DNA of 64,000 nt from Micromonospora tulbaghiae. Lineage in GTDB: Bacteria > Actinomycetota > Actinomycetes > Mycobacteriales > Micromonosporaceae. The stretch lies in assembly GCF_900091605.1 (NCBI RefSeq), contig NZ_FMCQ01000008.1, positions 1-64,000 on the forward strand, in the 5' to 3' direction. The notes beneath the pieces were generated by a model. The model made no database searches. It was not told the DNA's origin and saw nothing but the letters and a program-made list of their open reading frames with translations. Position numbers and translations under genes: made by a program. Positions 8,082 through 17,692 of the stretch are shown one piece after another (position 1 is the stretch's first letter; the number at the start of each line of letters is the position of its first letter).

Positions 8082-9266
8082 TCAGCCGTCCTCGCGATTC
8101 GGGTTCTCGGTCCGGAAGAAGTTGCTCTGCCGGCCGTCCCGCATCTGCTCCTGGTAGATCAGGTTCAGCCGCCGCAGGTCGAACGTGCGGAACCAGTCGT
8201 CCCAGGTGATCTCGCGGATCCGGCTGCTCTCCCGGTACCCGGGGATGTTGAACGTCAGCACCCCGGGCCGGCCCTCGCGCTCGGTGCCGGCGATGGTGGC
8301 GGGCTTCGCGCCCCGCGCCCGCGCCCAGCGCTGGATCACCTCGTGGTCACGGGTGACCAGGCTCCGGCCCGGACGCTCCGGCCGGTCCGCGAGTGACGTG
8401 ATGAGCTGCGACGATCCGATCGACCGGCTGGACGCCGGCCCACGGGTCGGCGCGGTCTGCGCAGTCGGCGCCTTCCGAGCCGGTGCCGCCTTGGCCCGAG
8501 CCGGTGCCGCCTTCGCCCGCGACGGGGCCGCCTTGGCACGCGAAGGAGCGGCCTTCGCCCGCGACGGGGCGGCCTTGGCACGCGACGGGGCCGCCTTCGC
8601 CCGCGACGGGGCTGCCTTCGCCCGCGACGGAGCCGCCTTCGCCCGAGCGGGCGCGGCCTTCGCACGGGACGACGCAGCGGTGGCCCGCCCGGGTGCCGCC
8701 TTCGCCCGAGCCGAAGTCGCCTTGGCTCGAGACGGGGCCGCCTTCGACCTCGTCGCGGTCGCCCGCGACGAAGTCGCCTTCGCTCGGGACGGAGCCGCCT
8801 TGGCACGCGCTGTCGTCGCCCGCGCGGAAGTCGCCTTCGCTCGGGCGGGCGCCGCCTTGCGCGTACCCGTCGCCTTGGCCCTGGCGCCGGTGGCGCGTGC
8901 GGCCGGCGCGGCCTTGGCCGGCGACGCGGCGCTCCGGCGGGCCGACGTGGTCCGCTTCGCCGCCGTGGTCTTCTTGGCGGCGGTGCTCTTGCGGGTCGCC
9001 GACGGACGACCGGCCGGGCCGGTGCTCCGCCGGGCGGCGCCGCCCTCCCCGCGCATGCTTCGCGCCAGGGTCTTCACCAGTTCCGGCTTCCGCAGCGCGG
9101 AGATCCCCGTGACCCCGCGCCGCCGGAGCTGGCTGCGGATGTCGTCGACCTTCATCCGGGAGATCGCCGACTCCGACACCCCGGGGGTGTTCGGCGTCTG
9201 ATTGCCGGTTTGCCGCTTGGTCCGAGTCGCAGTCGTGCCGCGACCTGAGCTGTTGCGCTGAGCCAT
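8082..9266 (-). CDS. Histone H1-like protein with Rho-N/SAP-like head and repeat tail
   Basis: 394 residues in three parts. Residues 1-70 hold a short helical module (ISRMKVDDIRSQLRRRGVTG...KPELVKTLAR) like the Rho termination factor N-terminal or SAP-like domain. Residues about 75-270 are a lysine/alanine/proline-rich tail dominated by the heptad AKAAPSR or close variants, as in bacterial histone H1-like proteins. The last ~100 residues form a separate conserved domain (TRDHEVIQRWARARGAKPATI ... EITWDDWFRTFDL) seen in small proteins of unknown function. Probable DNA or RNA binding, nucleoid associated. The ATG at 9266 follows GGAGCGTGTC. Confidence 0.85.
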   Translation of the reverse strand: MAQRNSSGRGTTATRTKRQTGNQTPNTPGVSESAISRMKVDDIRSQLRRRGVTGISALRKPELVKTLARSMRGEGGAARRSTGPAGRPSATRKSTAAKKTTAAKRTTSARRSAASPAKAAPAARATGARAKATGTRKAAPARAKATSARATTARAKAAPSRAKATSSRATATRSKAAPSRAKATSARAKAAPGRATAASSRAKAAPARAKAAPSRAKAAPSRAKAAPSRAKAAPSRAKAAPSRAKAAPSRAKAAPARAKAAPARKAPTAQTAPTRGPASSRSIGSSQLITSLADRPERPGRSLVTRDHEVIQRWARARGAKPATIAGTEREGRPGVLTFNIPGYRESSRIREITWDDWFRTFDLRRLNLIYQEQMRDGRQSNFFRTENPNREDG

Positions 9267-9343
9267 GGGACACGCTCCTCGACAGTCCGTCCTCGGCCCG
9301 CGGTGGGTCCCAGTGCTCCGCACCGCGCGGGGCGGCATACCCG

Positions 9344-9877
9344 TCAGGAGGGCTCCGAACCTCCGGCGGACGATCCGGCAGTGGCGGACGGCTCGAAAAG
9401 GTGCGCGAACGCGGCCAGGTTGGCTGTCGACTCGCCGCGCTTGACCCGCCACTCCCACTCCCGGCGGATGGCGGTGCCGAAGCCGATCTCCAGCATGCTG
9501 TCGAACGACTCGTCGGCGTACGTCAGCACGGAACCAAGCAGCCGGTCCAGCTCGTCGGCGTCGATCCCGGCCAGGTTGACCCGCCCGGTCAGGTAGACGT
9601 CGCCGACCGAGTCGATGGAGAACGAGACGCCGTACATGCGGGCGTTGCGCTGGAGCAGCCAGGCCCACAGCTCCTCGCGGCGCTCGTCGGGCTGGCGCAT
9701 CACGAACGCCTCGACCCGCAGCGCGTGCTCACCCACGATCAGGTTGCAGATCGTCTTGAGCTTGTGCGTGCCGGGCAGCGTCACCGCGTACGACGCCTCG
9801 CCGGTCGACTCCCACTCCAGCTCACGCTCCGCGCAGACGGACTCGATCAGCGCGGCGACCTCACTCCTGCGGCTCAT
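9344..9877 (-). CDS. YbjN domain-containing protein
   Basis: 177 residues from the ATG at 9877; a GTG nine bases earlier is possible. The body matches the YbjN / type III secretion chaperone-like fold, with the conserved W-x-LLQRNARMYGVSFSID and a C-terminal acidic tail. In Mycobacterium the gene next to mshA (Rv0487) is the same kind of protein. Its biochemical role is not established. It lies 45 bp after the stop of mshA, so co-transcription is likely. Confidence 0.85.
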   Translation of the reverse strand: MSRRSEVAALIESVCAERELEWESTGEASYAVTLPGTHKLKTICNLIVGEHALRVEAFVMRQPDERREELWAWLLQRNARMYGVSFSIDSVGDVYLTGRVNLAGIDADELDRLLGSVLTYADESFDSMLEIGFGTAIRREWEWRVKRGESTANLAAFAHLFEPSATAGSSAGGSEPS

Positions 9878-9922
9878 CGCACCCACTCTACGACCGGCGT
9901 ACCGGGGCCGCCCGGTGGCGGA

Positions 9923-11284
9923 TCACCAGGAGCACAGCAGGGCCGGGTCGCCGAGCCGCCGCGCCAGCCGGGCCCGGTGCTCGGTGATCGCCTCCCCGTA
10001 GACCGCGAGCAGGCCGGAGGCGGTGCGGTGCCAGGAGAAGTCCCGGGCGTGCCGCTCGGCGCCCCGGCCCAGCGCGGCACGGCGTGCCCGGTCGGGCAGC
10101 AGCCGGGCCATCGCGCGGGCCCAGTCCACCGGGTCGTGCCCGTCGATGAGCATGCCGCTGACGCCGTCGCGTACCGCGGTGACCAGGCCGCCCACTGCGG
10201 CGGCCAGCACCGGAGTGCCGCACGCCTGGGCCTCCAGCGCGACCAGCCCGAACGACTCGTTGTGCGACGGCACCGCGACCAGATCGGCGGCGCGGTAGAG
10301 CGCGGGCAGGTCCGCGCCGGTCTGCGGCGGGAGGAAACGCACCCGGTCGGCGATGCCGAGCGAGTGCGCGAGTTCGATCAGCGCGGTGGGCCGGTCCAGG
10401 CCGGTGCCACTCGGCCCGCCGCAGATCACCACGGTCAGATCGCCGGCCAGCGCCGGATCCCGTTCGCGCAGCGCAGCGGCGGCGCGGACCAGCACGTCCG
10501 GTGCCTTGAGCGGCTGGATCCGGCCGACGAACGCGACCACGTACCCGTCGGTCGGCAGGCCGAGCCGGCGTCGTGCGGCCCGGGTCGCGGCGTCCCGGTC
10601 GCCCGCGGCGGGACGGAACCGCTCCAGGTCGACACCGGGTTCCACGACCGCCACCCGGTCCGGGGCGGCCGCGTACCGGTCGAGCAGGTCGCGGGCCTCG
10701 ACCCGGGTGTTCGCGACCAGCCGGTCCGCCTCGGCGACCACCTGCTCCTCGCCGATCACCCGTGCCTTCGGCTCGGGACGGTCCCCGGCGGCGAGGCGGG
10801 CGTTCTTGACCTTGGCCAGGGTGTGCGCGGTGTGCACCAGCGGTACGCCCCAGCGCTCCTTGGCCAGCCAGCCGACCTGGCCGGAGAGCCAGTAGTGCGA
10901 GTGGAGCAGGTCGTAGTGGCCCGGCGGGCGGGCCGCCTCGGCCCGCAGCACCCCCGCGGTGAAGGCGCAGAGCTGACCGGGCAGTTCCTCCTTGGTCAGC
11001 CCTTCCAACGGCCCGGCGGTGACGTGCCGGACGGACACACCGGGTGCCACCTCGACCACCGGGGGCAGGTCACCGGCGGTGGCCCGGGTGAAGATCTCCA
11101 CCTCGACGTCGGCCTCGGCCAGCCGCCGGGCCACCTCCAGGATGTAGACGTTCATGCCGCCCGCGTCGCCCGTACCGGGCTGGTGCAGCGGCGACGTGTG
11201 CACCGACAGGGTGGCGATACGGCGGGGCCGCGGCCACGGAAGGGCACCTCGCTGACGACCGACACCGGTGTGCAAATCCGCCAC
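9923..11284 (-). CDS. mshA: D-inositol-3-phosphate glycosyltransferase (mycothiol synthesis)
   Basis: 453 residues, GT4 family with GT-B fold. The N-terminal domain carries [22 protein letters not shown] and the acceptor-site SHYWLSG. The C-terminal UDP-GlcNAc domain carries [12 protein letters not shown] and the E-x7-E motif in [16 protein letters not shown]. It transfers GlcNAc to inositol-3-phosphate, the first committed step to mycothiol. The GTG at 11284 was chosen because GAGGGAG lies 5 bases upstream; a TTG 57 bases earlier has no such site. The final mycothiol step, MshD, is also in the window. Confidence 0.95.
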   Translation of the reverse strand: MADLHTGVGRQRGALPWPRPRRIATLSVHTSPLHQPGTGDAGGMNVYILEVARRLAEADVEVEIFTRATAGDLPPVVEVAPGVSVRHVTAGPLEGLTKEELPGQLCAFTAGVLRAEAARPPGHYDLLHSHYWLSGQVGWLAKERWGVPLVHTAHTLAKVKNARLAAGDRPEPKARVIGEEQVVAEADRLVANTRVEARDLLDRYAAAPDRVAVVEPGVDLERFRPAAGDRDAATRAARRRLGLPTDGYVVAFVGRIQPLKAPDVLVRAAAALRERDPALAGDLTVVICGGPSGTGLDRPTALIELAHSLGIADRVRFLPPQTGADLPALYRAADLVAVPSHNESFGLVALEAQACGTPVLAAAVGGLVTAVRDGVSGMLIDGHDPVDWARAMARLLPDRARRAALGRGAERHARDFSWHRTASGLLAVYGEAITEHRARLARRLGDPALLCSW

Positions 11285-11455
11285 GTCCGCTCCCTCTGTC
11301 ACGGTTGATGCCGTCCCGCACGACCGGCGCTTCTCGGTCAACCCGTGTGCCGGATCTCATCTTCCCCATCGGGGTACCGAAATGCTTTCCGCCGGGTCCC
11401 GGGCGTGACGGACCTCATCCCGCCGCCTGGCCCGGCGACGGGAGACAATGACCGG

Positions 11456-12220
11456 ATGACTTCAGTCGCCATCGTCACCGGGGCGTCCAGCGGGATCGGC
11501 GCGGCCACCGCCCGCCGGCTCGCCGCCGAGGGATTCCACGTGCTGGCCGCCGCCCGGCGTACCGACCGGCTGGCCGCGCTCGTCGCGGAGATCGAGGCGG
11601 CCGGCGGCGCGGCGACAGCTGTGGCCTGCGACGTGACCTCGGACGAGTCGGTCGCCGGCCTGGCCGCCGCCGCCGAGGCCGTCACCGGGCCGGTCACGCT
11701 GCTGGTGAACAACGCCGGCGGCGCCCGCGGCCTGGACCCGGTCGAAACGGCCGACGTGGGCGACTGGCAATGGATGTACGACGTCAACGTGCTCGGCACG
11801 CTGCGCGTCACCAAGGCGTTGCTCCCCGCGCTGGAGCGCTCCGGCGCCGGCACGATCGTGATCGTCAGCTCCACCGCCGGGCGCGTGGTCTACGAGGGCG
11901 GCGGCGGCTACACGGCCGCCAAGCACGCGCAGACCGCGGTCGCCGGCACGCTGCGGCTGGAGCTGTGCGGCCGTCCGGTCCGGGTGATCGAGATCGACCC
12001 CGGCATGGTGAAGACCGAGGAGTTCGGCCTGGTCCGCTTCGGCGGCGACGCCGACCGGGCCGAGGCGGTCTACGCCGGAGTCGCCGAACCACTCGTGGCC
12101 GACGACGTGGCCGACTGCGTCGCCTGGTGCGCGACCCGCCCGCACCACGTCAACATCGATCAGCTCGTGGTCCGCCCGCTGGCTCAGGCCGCGCAGCACA
12201 AGGTCCACCGGACGTCGTGA
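11456..12220 (+). CDS. SDR family NAD(P)-dependent oxidoreductase
   Basis: 254 residues, classical short-chain dehydrogenase. The cofactor motif is TGASSGIGAATARRL at the N-terminus, followed by NNAGG. Catalytic residues are S in VIVSSTAG and Y/K in YTAAKHA. It resembles the YdfG / serine-type oxidoreductases that act on 3-hydroxy acids, but the substrate is uncertain. In Mycobacterium an SDR (Rv0484c) also sits close to mshA and murB. Divergent from mshA. Confidence 0.9.
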   Translation: MTSVAIVTGASSGIGAATARRLAAEGFHVLAAARRTDRLAALVAEIEAAGGAATAVACDVTSDESVAGLAAAAEAVTGPVTLLVNNAGGARGLDPVETADVGDWQWMYDVNVLGTLRVTKALLPALERSGAGTIVIVSSTAGRVVYEGGGGYTAAKHAQTAVAGTLRLELCGRPVRVIEIDPGMVKTEEFGLVRFGGDADRAEAVYAGVAEPLVADDVADCVAWCATRPHHVNIDQLVVRPLAQAAQHKVHRTS

Positions 12221-12276
12221 AGCGCGAGGAGTGAGCCGGTCTTGCGAGCCCCGCAGTCGCTGACCCGGAGGCATTG

Positions 12277-13059
12277 ATGGAGCGTCCGCTCGGCGCGGCC
12301 ACCCGGGGGACGACGAACCCCAACCGGCTCCGGCGGGTGGACAACTGGATCGTCGAGACATGCGGCGACGCGCTGCGCGCCGCCGCCGACCCGCTCGTGG
12401 TGGACCTGGGCTACGGCGCCACCCCGGTAACCCCGGTCGAACTGCGGGCCCGTCTCGCGGCCGGGGTCCGCCCGGACGTGCGGGTGGTCGGCCTGGAGAT
12501 CGATCCGGTACGCGTCGCCGCCGCCCGTCCCGCCGCCGACCCGCCCGGGCTGACGTTCGCCCGGGGCGGCTTCGAGCTGGCCGGACTGCGTCCCGCGCTG
12601 GTGCGGGCGTTCAACGTGCTACGCCAGTACGACGAGAGCGAGGTGGCCGACGCCTGGCGTACCGTCACCGGGCGGCTCGCGCCGGGCGGGCTGCTGGTCG
12701 AGGGCACCTGCGACGAGCTGGGCCGGCTCGGCTCGTGGGTGCTGCTGGACGCCGCCGGCCCGCGCACGCTCACCCTGTCGGCGAAGCTGACCACGCTGGA
12801 GACCCCGGCGACGCTCGCCGAGCGGCTACCGAAGGCGCTGATCCACCGCAACGTGCCGGGCGAACGCATCCACGGCCTGATCGACGCGCTGGAGCACGCG
12901 TGGCGTTCGGCCGCCGGTTACGCCCCGTTCGGCCCCCGGCAGCGCTGGCTGCAGACGGTCGAGGCGGTGAAGGAGACAGGCTGGCCGATCCTGGACACCC
13001 CGCGCACGTGGCGCCACGGCTACCTCACGCTCCCCTGGCCCGCCGTAGCCCCCCGCTGA
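12277..13059 (+). CDS. Class I SAM-dependent methyltransferase-like protein
   Basis: 260 residues; GGAGG ends 5 bases before the ATG at 12277. Motif I is recognisable as VVDLGYGATPVTPVEL, less glycine-rich than usual, and the acidic residue after strand 2 is in VVGLEIDPVRV. The C-terminal half is unlike common methyltransferases. Substrate unknown. Transcribed with the SDR gene direction; the family-A palindrome at 13081-13154 follows its stop. Confidence 0.75.
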   Translation: MERPLGAATRGTTNPNRLRRVDNWIVETCGDALRAAADPLVVDLGYGATPVTPVELRARLAAGVRPDVRVVGLEIDPVRVAAARPAADPPGLTFARGGFELAGLRPALVRAFNVLRQYDESEVADAWRTVTGRLAPGGLLVEGTCDELGRLGSWVLLDAAGPRTLTLSAKLTTLETPATLAERLPKALIHRNVPGERIHGLIDALEHAWRSAAGYAPFGPRQRWLQTVEAVKETGWPILDTPRTWRHGYLTLPWPAVAPR

Positions 13060-13080
13060 CCCGCCCGCCGCCCGCCGCCC

Positions 13081-13154
13081 GCCGATCTTGCAGTTGCAGC
13101 CCTCACATAGCGCGCGGACCAGACATTCCGGCGGCCGCAACTGCAAGATCGCCG
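13081..13154. repeat. Family A palindrome, copy 3
   Basis: Left arm GCCGATCTTGCAGTTGC (13081-13097) matches right arm GCAACTGCAAGATCGCC (13137-13153) over GATCTTGCAGTTGC. It sits between the convergent methyltransferase and murB genes, 21 bp after the former, where it could also form a transcript-ending hairpin. Confidence 0.85.
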
Positions 13155-13230
13155 GCGCAGGAGGACGGCGGGCGGTGCAGGAGCACGGCGGGCGGGCGGG
13201 TGAGTGAGGGCAGCCGGCAGGGGCCCTGGG

Positions 13231-14322
13231 TCAGATGGTGCAGTTGATGAGGACTGGCTCGGGGTGCAGGGTTACGCCGAAGCGGGACTGCACGCCGTCG
13301 CGGATCTCGCGGGCCAGCGCCACCAGCGCGGCCGTACTCGCGGTGCCGGAACGGTTCGTCAGCGCCAGCGTGTGCTTGCTGGAGATGGCGACGCCCTCGG
13401 GGCCCGCGTACCCCTTGCCGAACCCGGCCTTGTCGATCAGCCACGCCGCGCTGACCTTCACCGTGCCGTCGGCGCCCGGCCAGTGCGGCGGCTGCCCCAG
13501 GTCGGCGGCGCGTTCCCGCACCTGCTCGAACACCTCGCCCGGCAGCACCGGGTTGGTGAAGAACGAGCCCACCGACCAGGTGTCCGGGTCGGCCGCGTCC
13601 AGCACCATGCCCTTGCCTGCGCGCAGCTTGCGCACCGTGGCGCGGGCATCGGCGAGCGGCACCCGGTCACCGACCTCGACGCCGAGCGCCCGGGCCAGTT
13701 CGGCGTAGCGGACCGGGCCGGACAGTTGGGACCGGGTGAGCCGGAAGTCGACGGTGAGCACCACCCAGCGGTCGCTGTACTTGAAGATGCTGCCCCGGTA
13801 GACGAACCCGCAGTCGGCCGCGGCGATCCGCACCACCTCGCGGCGGGTCCGGTCGTACGCCTCGACGGCGACGATCGTCTCGGCGACCTCCTGGCCGTAG
13901 GCGCCGACGTTCTGGATCGGGGTCGCGCCGGCCGACCCGGGGATGCCGGAGAGGCACTCCAGCCCGGACCAGCCGCGCTCGACGGTGGCGGCGACGAGGT
14001 CGTCCCACGGCTCACCGGCTTCGACACGTACCGTGACGGTGTCGCCGTCCTCGGCGACGACCTGGAACCCCCGGGAGCGGACGAGCACGACGGTGCCGGG
14101 GAAGCCCTGATCGCCGATCACGACGTTGCTGCCGCCCGCCAGCACCAGTACGGCCTGCTCCCGGGCTTCCGCTTCCTGCACTTTTAGTACGATCTGGGCG
14201 GCGTCCCCGGCGATCTCCAGCCGCCCGGCGGGGCCACCGAGCCGGAGCGTGGTGTAGCGCGCCAGGGTGGCCGGATCGGTCGGGTCACCGGCAGTCGCCG
14301 GTTCGGCGTAGACGTCTGACAC
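13231..14322 (-). CDS. murB: UDP-N-acetylenolpyruvoylglucosamine reductase
   Basis: 363 residues, FAD-dependent reductase making UDP-MurNAc for peptidoglycan. FAD/substrate motifs are visible: YTTLRLGGPAG, LAGGSNVVIGD, SGIPGSAGATPIQNVGAYGQE and the catalytic serine in WSVGSFFTNPVL. The C-terminal HTLALTNRSG is also typical. The GTG at 14322 (MSDVYAEP) is preferred; a GTG at 14331 is possible. Linkage to mshA and an SDR repeats a mycobacterial arrangement (Rv0482-Rv0486). Confidence 0.95.
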   Translation of the reverse strand: MSDVYAEPATAGDPTDPATLARYTTLRLGGPAGRLEIAGDAAQIVLKVQEAEAREQAVLVLAGGSNVVIGDQGFPGTVVLVRSRGFQVVAEDGDTVTVRVEAGEPWDDLVAATVERGWSGLECLSGIPGSAGATPIQNVGAYGQEVAETIVAVEAYDRTRREVVRIAAADCGFVYRGSIFKYSDRWVVLTVDFRLTRSQLSGPVRYAELARALGVEVGDRVPLADARATVRKLRAGKGMVLDAADPDTWSVGSFFTNPVLPGEVFEQVRERAADLGQPPHWPGADGTVKVSAAWLIDKAGFGKGYAGPEGVAISSKHTLALTNRSGTASTAALVALAREIRDGVQSRFGVTLHPEPVLINCTI

Positions 14323-14392
14323 GCCTTTCACCCTAGGCTGAGGGGTAGCCGGAGCACCCACTGGTGGCCCGGTCACCCCCGGGAGGATGGCG

Positions 14393-15148
14393 ATGAGCAG
14401 ACTGCACCACACGAAGGACTTCTGGATCGGCGCGCTGCGCACGGAGGGCCCCGCCTTCGCCACGGCGGTGGCGGAGGCGCCGCCCGAGACACCCGTGCTG
14501 TCCTGTCCCGGCTGGACGGTGACCGATCTCGCTCATCACCTGACCCGCACGTACGCCTGGGCGGGCACCGTGCTGACCGCCGGCGTGCCGACCCGCCCCG
14601 AGCGGCACGACCCGGAGCCGCCCGCGGGCCTGACCGCGGCGCAGTGGTACGCGCAGGAGTACGAGCGGATCAGCGCGCTGCTGGAGGCGACGGACCCGGA
14701 GGCGCCGGCCTGGAACTTCGCGCCCCAGCCGAAGAAGGCGGCCTTCTGGCCGCGCCGGCTCGCGCACGAGACCGCCGTGCACCGCTGGGACGCCCAGCTC
14801 GCGATCGGTGCGGGTGATCCGATCGAGGCGAAGCTCGCGGCCGACGGGGTGAGCGAGGTGCTGGACACCTGGCTGCCGGCGGGACGGCGGGTGCATCCGG
14901 GGCAGTGGCGCGGCGTGGTGCAGCTGAACGCGACCGACGCGGCGCAGGAGTGGTACCTGCGGTTGCGGGGCGAGGGCGTCGCGCTGCTGGACACCGCGAC
15001 GATCCTCGACCACGACGACCACCGTGCGCGGGCGCAGGTGGCCGGCACGGCGAGCGATCTGCTGCTGGCGCTGATGGGCCGGATCAGCTTCGACGCGCTG
15101 GACGTGGCGGGCGACCGTTCCCTGCTGGGCGGCCTGCGGGCCGGCTGA
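14393..15148 (+). CDS. Maleylpyruvate isomerase-family mycothiol-dependent enzyme
   Basis: 251 residues. The N-terminal DinB-like four-helix bundle has the family pattern CPGWTVTDLAHHL near residue 38, with the metal-binding histidines in DLAHHL and AHETAVHRWDAQ. A C-terminal SCP2-like domain follows. Proteins of this group use mycothiol as cofactor or conjugate it to substrates, which fits the nearby msh genes. The ATG at 14393 is used because GGGAGG lies 6 bases upstream; an ATG two codons earlier abuts it. Confidence 0.85.
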   Translation: MSRLHHTKDFWIGALRTEGPAFATAVAEAPPETPVLSCPGWTVTDLAHHLTRTYAWAGTVLTAGVPTRPERHDPEPPAGLTAAQWYAQEYERISALLEATDPEAPAWNFAPQPKKAAFWPRRLAHETAVHRWDAQLAIGAGDPIEAKLAADGVSEVLDTWLPAGRRVHPGQWRGVVQLNATDAAQEWYLRLRGEGVALLDTATILDHDDHRARAQVAGTASDLLLALMGRISFDALDVAGDRSLLGGLRAG

Positions 15149-15163
15149 CGAACGGCATCACGC

Positions 15164-15190
15164 GGAGAGGGGCGGCCATCGCCCCTCTCC
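15164..15190 (+). terminator. Intrinsic terminator
   Basis: GGAGAGGGGC (15164-15173) pairs with GCCCCTCTCC (15181-15190) around a 7-nt loop, then TTCTTTT follows. A rare example in this window of a hairpin with a T-rich tail. It insulates the downstream sugar operon. Confidence 0.85.
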
Positions 15191-15208
15191 TTCTTTTCGG
15201 ACACCTCT

Positions 15209-15267
15209 GAGAGCGCTCTCTTGACAAGGTCCACGCCCCTCCCCCACGCTGTCGTGAGAGCGCTCTC
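15209..15267 (+). promoter_or_regulatory. Promoter with two LacI-type operators
   Basis: Two identical perfect palindromes GAGAGCGCTCTC lie at 15209-15220 and 15256-15267. A consensus -35 hexamer TTGACA (15221-15226) abuts the first. A weak -10 (around 15245-15250) precedes the second. This layout blocks polymerase from both sides. The palindrome resembles operators of LacI-family sugar repressors such as CebR, and a LacI-family gene ends the operon. No second copy was seen elsewhere in the window. Confidence 0.88.
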
Positions 15268-15324
15268 TTAGTTCCGGAACCGCCTTCCACCACCCGTTTC
15301 GACGACCCGAGAGGTCAGGACAGC

Positions 15325-16632
15325 ATGCTCACCTTCACGCGCCGCCGCCTGGCGGCGGTTGCAGTGGTCGCCGCCACCGCGCTGCTCGGCACCACCGCCT
15401 GCGGCGGCGGCGACGATGCCGCCGCCGACGGGCCGATAACGCTCACCGTCGACGTCTTCGGCCAGTTCGGTTACGCCGATCTCTACCAGGAGTACATGGC
15501 CAGCCACCCCGGCGTGAAGATCGTCGAGCGCGGCACCGGCGGCAACCTCGACGAGTACTCCCCGAAGCTCACCCAGTGGCTCGCCGCGGGCAAGGGCGCC
15601 GGTGACGTGGTCGCCATCGAGGAGGGCCTGCTCGTCGAGTACAAGGCCAACCCCCAGAACTTCGTCAACCTGCTCGACCACGGCGCGGCCGACCTGAAGG
15701 GCAACTTCCTCGACTGGAAGTGGAACCAGGGGCTCACCGCCGACGGCAAGCAGCTCATCGGCCTCGGCACGGACGTGGGCGGCATGGCGATGTGCTACCG
15801 GACCGACCTGTTCGCCAAGGCCGGTCTGCCCACCGACCGGGAGGCCGTGTCCAAGCTCTGGCCCACCTGGCAGGACTACATCAAGGTCGGTGAGCAGTTC
15901 ACCGCGAAGAAGACCGGCGCCTCGTTCCTGGACGCGGCGACGAACACCTTCAACACGATCCTGCTCCAGACCGCCGGCAACAGCAGCGGCTACAGCTACT
16001 ACGACACCGGCAACAACCTGGTCGTGGGCAGCAACCCGGCGGTGAAGCAGGCGTACGACACCACGATGGACATCATCGACTCGGGGCTGTCCGGCAAGTA
16101 CGGCTCCTGGTCCGAGGAGTGGGTGTCGGCGTTCAAGCAGTCGAAGTTCGCCACCGTCGCCTGCCCGGCCTGGATGACCGGCGTGATCGAGGGCTACGCC
16201 GGCGCGGGCGCCAAGGGCAAGTGGGACATCGCCCAGGTCCCCGGCAACGGCGGCAACTGGGGTGGCTCGTTCCTCGCCGTGCCGAAGCAGAGCAAGCACC
16301 AGGCCGAGGCGATCGAGCTGGCCAAGTTCCTGACCAGCGCCAAGGGCCAGATCGGCGCGTTCAAGGCGAAGGGCCCCCTGCCCTCTTCGCCGCAGGCGCT
16401 GGACGACCCGGCGATCCTCGACTCCAAGAACGCCTACTTCTCGGAGGCGCCGGTCGGCAAGATCTTCGCCACCGGGGCCAAGAGCCTGAAGCCGGTCTAC
16501 ATGGGACCGAAGAACCAGGCCGTGCGCACCGAGGTCGAGAACGCCGTCCGCAGCGTGGAGCTGGGCAAGCGCTCACCGGAGCAGGGCTGGACCGACGCGG
16601 TCTCCAAGGCCGAGAAGGCCGCCGCCAAGTAA
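15325..16632 (+). CDS. Sugar ABC transporter substrate-binding lipoprotein
   Basis: 435 residues, family 1 extracellular solute-binding protein. Signal peptide with twin basic start RRRLAAVAVV and lipobox ending at C26 (GTTAC), so it is a membrane-anchored lipoprotein. Aromatic-rich regions in the middle (WQDYIKV, YSYYDTGNN, WSEEWV, GGNWGGSF) fit oligosaccharide binding. First gene of an operon with two permeases and a GH1 beta-glucosidase. A beta-glucoside or cellobiose-like ligand is inferred from that context. Confidence 0.92.
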   Translation: MLTFTRRRLAAVAVVAATALLGTTACGGGDDAAADGPITLTVDVFGQFGYADLYQEYMASHPGVKIVERGTGGNLDEYSPKLTQWLAAGKGAGDVVAIEEGLLVEYKANPQNFVNLLDHGAADLKGNFLDWKWNQGLTADGKQLIGLGTDVGGMAMCYRTDLFAKAGLPTDREAVSKLWPTWQDYIKVGEQFTAKKTGASFLDAATNTFNTILLQTAGNSSGYSYYDTGNNLVVGSNPAVKQAYDTTMDIIDSGLSGKYGSWSEEWVSAFKQSKFATVACPAWMTGVIEGYAGAGAKGKWDIAQVPGNGGNWGGSFLAVPKQSKHQAEAIELAKFLTSAKGQIGAFKAKGPLPSSPQALDDPAILDSKNAYFSEAPVGKIFATGAKSLKPVYMGPKNQAVRTEVENAVRSVELGKRSPEQGWTDAVSKAEKAAAK

Positions 16633-16702
16633 CCCGAGCAGCGCGTGCGGGCGGCTACCCGGCCACGGGTGCCGCCCGCACGGCGGAAAGGAGTCCCGGG
16701 TC

Positions 16703-17692
16703 ATGGCCGTCCAGCTCGACGCCCGCCCGCCGGTCGCACCGGCGCCCCGCCCCACCCGTCCCGGCCTGGGCAACCGGCTCAGCCGGATCGACACCAAGTA
16801 CTCGCCGTACCTGTTCATCGCCCCGTTCTTCCTGTTGTTCGGCGTCTTCGGGGCGTACCCGTTGGCTTACACGTTCTGGGTCTCGCTGCACGACTGGGAC
16901 CTGCTCGGCGCCGAGCACCCGTTCATCGGCTTCGACAACTACACCCAGCTGCTCGCCGACCCGGACTTCTGGCACTCGGTGGTCAACACGCTGGGCATCT
17001 TCGTGATCTCCACGGTCCCCCAGTTGCTGGCCGCGCTCTGGCTGGCCAACCTGCTCAACCGGCAGCTCCGTGCCCGTACCACCTGGCGGATGGCGGTGCT
17101 GATCCCGAACGTCACCTCGACCGCCGCCGTGGCGATCGTGTTCGCGGTGCTGTTCGGGCGCGACTTCGGCATGATCAACTGGCTGCTCGACCACGTCGGG
17201 ATCAACGCGATCGACTGGAAGGCGAACCGGTTCGCCGCCTGGGTCGCCATCTCCACCATGGTCGACTGGCGCTGGACTGGCTACAACGCGCTGATCTTCC
17301 TGGCCGCCATGCAGGCCATCCCCCGCGACCTGTACGAGTCGTCGGCGATCGACGGCGCCGGCCGGGCCCGGCAGTTCTGGTCCATCACGGTGCCGCTGCT
17401 CAAGCCGACGATCATCTTCGCGGTCATCATCTCCACCATCGGCGGCCTGCAGCTCTTCACCGAGCCGCGGATGTTCAACTCCGGCACCAACGCGATCCGC
17501 GGCGGACCGCTGCGGGAGTCGCAGACAGTGACCATGTACATGTTCGAGAACGCCTTCGCGCCGCACTACAACTTCGGCTACGGCTCGGCGGTCGCCTGGC
17601 TGCTGTTCGCCCTCATCGCGGTGGTCGCGGCGATCAACATCCTGCTCCTGCGCCGGCTCGGCGGCGCCTCCCGCAAGGAGGTCTCCCGATGA
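16703..17692 (+). CDS. Sugar ABC transporter permease, first subunit
   Basis: 329 residues, six-helix MalF-type inner-membrane protein. The EAA loop for ATPase contact is seen as [25 protein letters not shown]. Start follows AAAGGAGTCCCGGGTC. Stop overlaps the next permease by 4 bp (ATGA). No ATPase gene is in the operon. In actinomycetes such importers share a genome-encoded ATPase of the MsiK type, which would have to be elsewhere. Confidence 0.92.
   Translation: MAVQLDARPPVAPAPRPTRPGLGNRLSRIDTKYSPYLFIAPFFLLFGVFGAYPLAYTFWVSLHDWDLLGAEHPFIGFDNYTQLLADPDFWHSVVNTLGIFVISTVPQLLAALWLANLLNRQLRARTTWRMAVLIPNVTSTAAVAIVFAVLFGRDFGMINWLLDHVGINAIDWKANRFAAWVAISTMVDWRWTGYNALIFLAAMQAIPRDLYESSAIDGAGRARQFWSITVPLLKPTIIFAVIISTIGGLQLFTEPRMFNSGTNAIRGGPLRESQTVTMYMFENAFAPHYNFGYGSAVAWLLFALIAVVAAINILLLRRLGGASRKEVSR

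Noticed and set aside
8082-9266. The strongly repetitive opposite-strand frame across the histone-like gene (DGAAFARDG repeats)
   Set aside because: It mirrors the AKAAPSR coding repeats on the other strand; only the minus-strand frame has recognisable flanking domains and a ribosome site.
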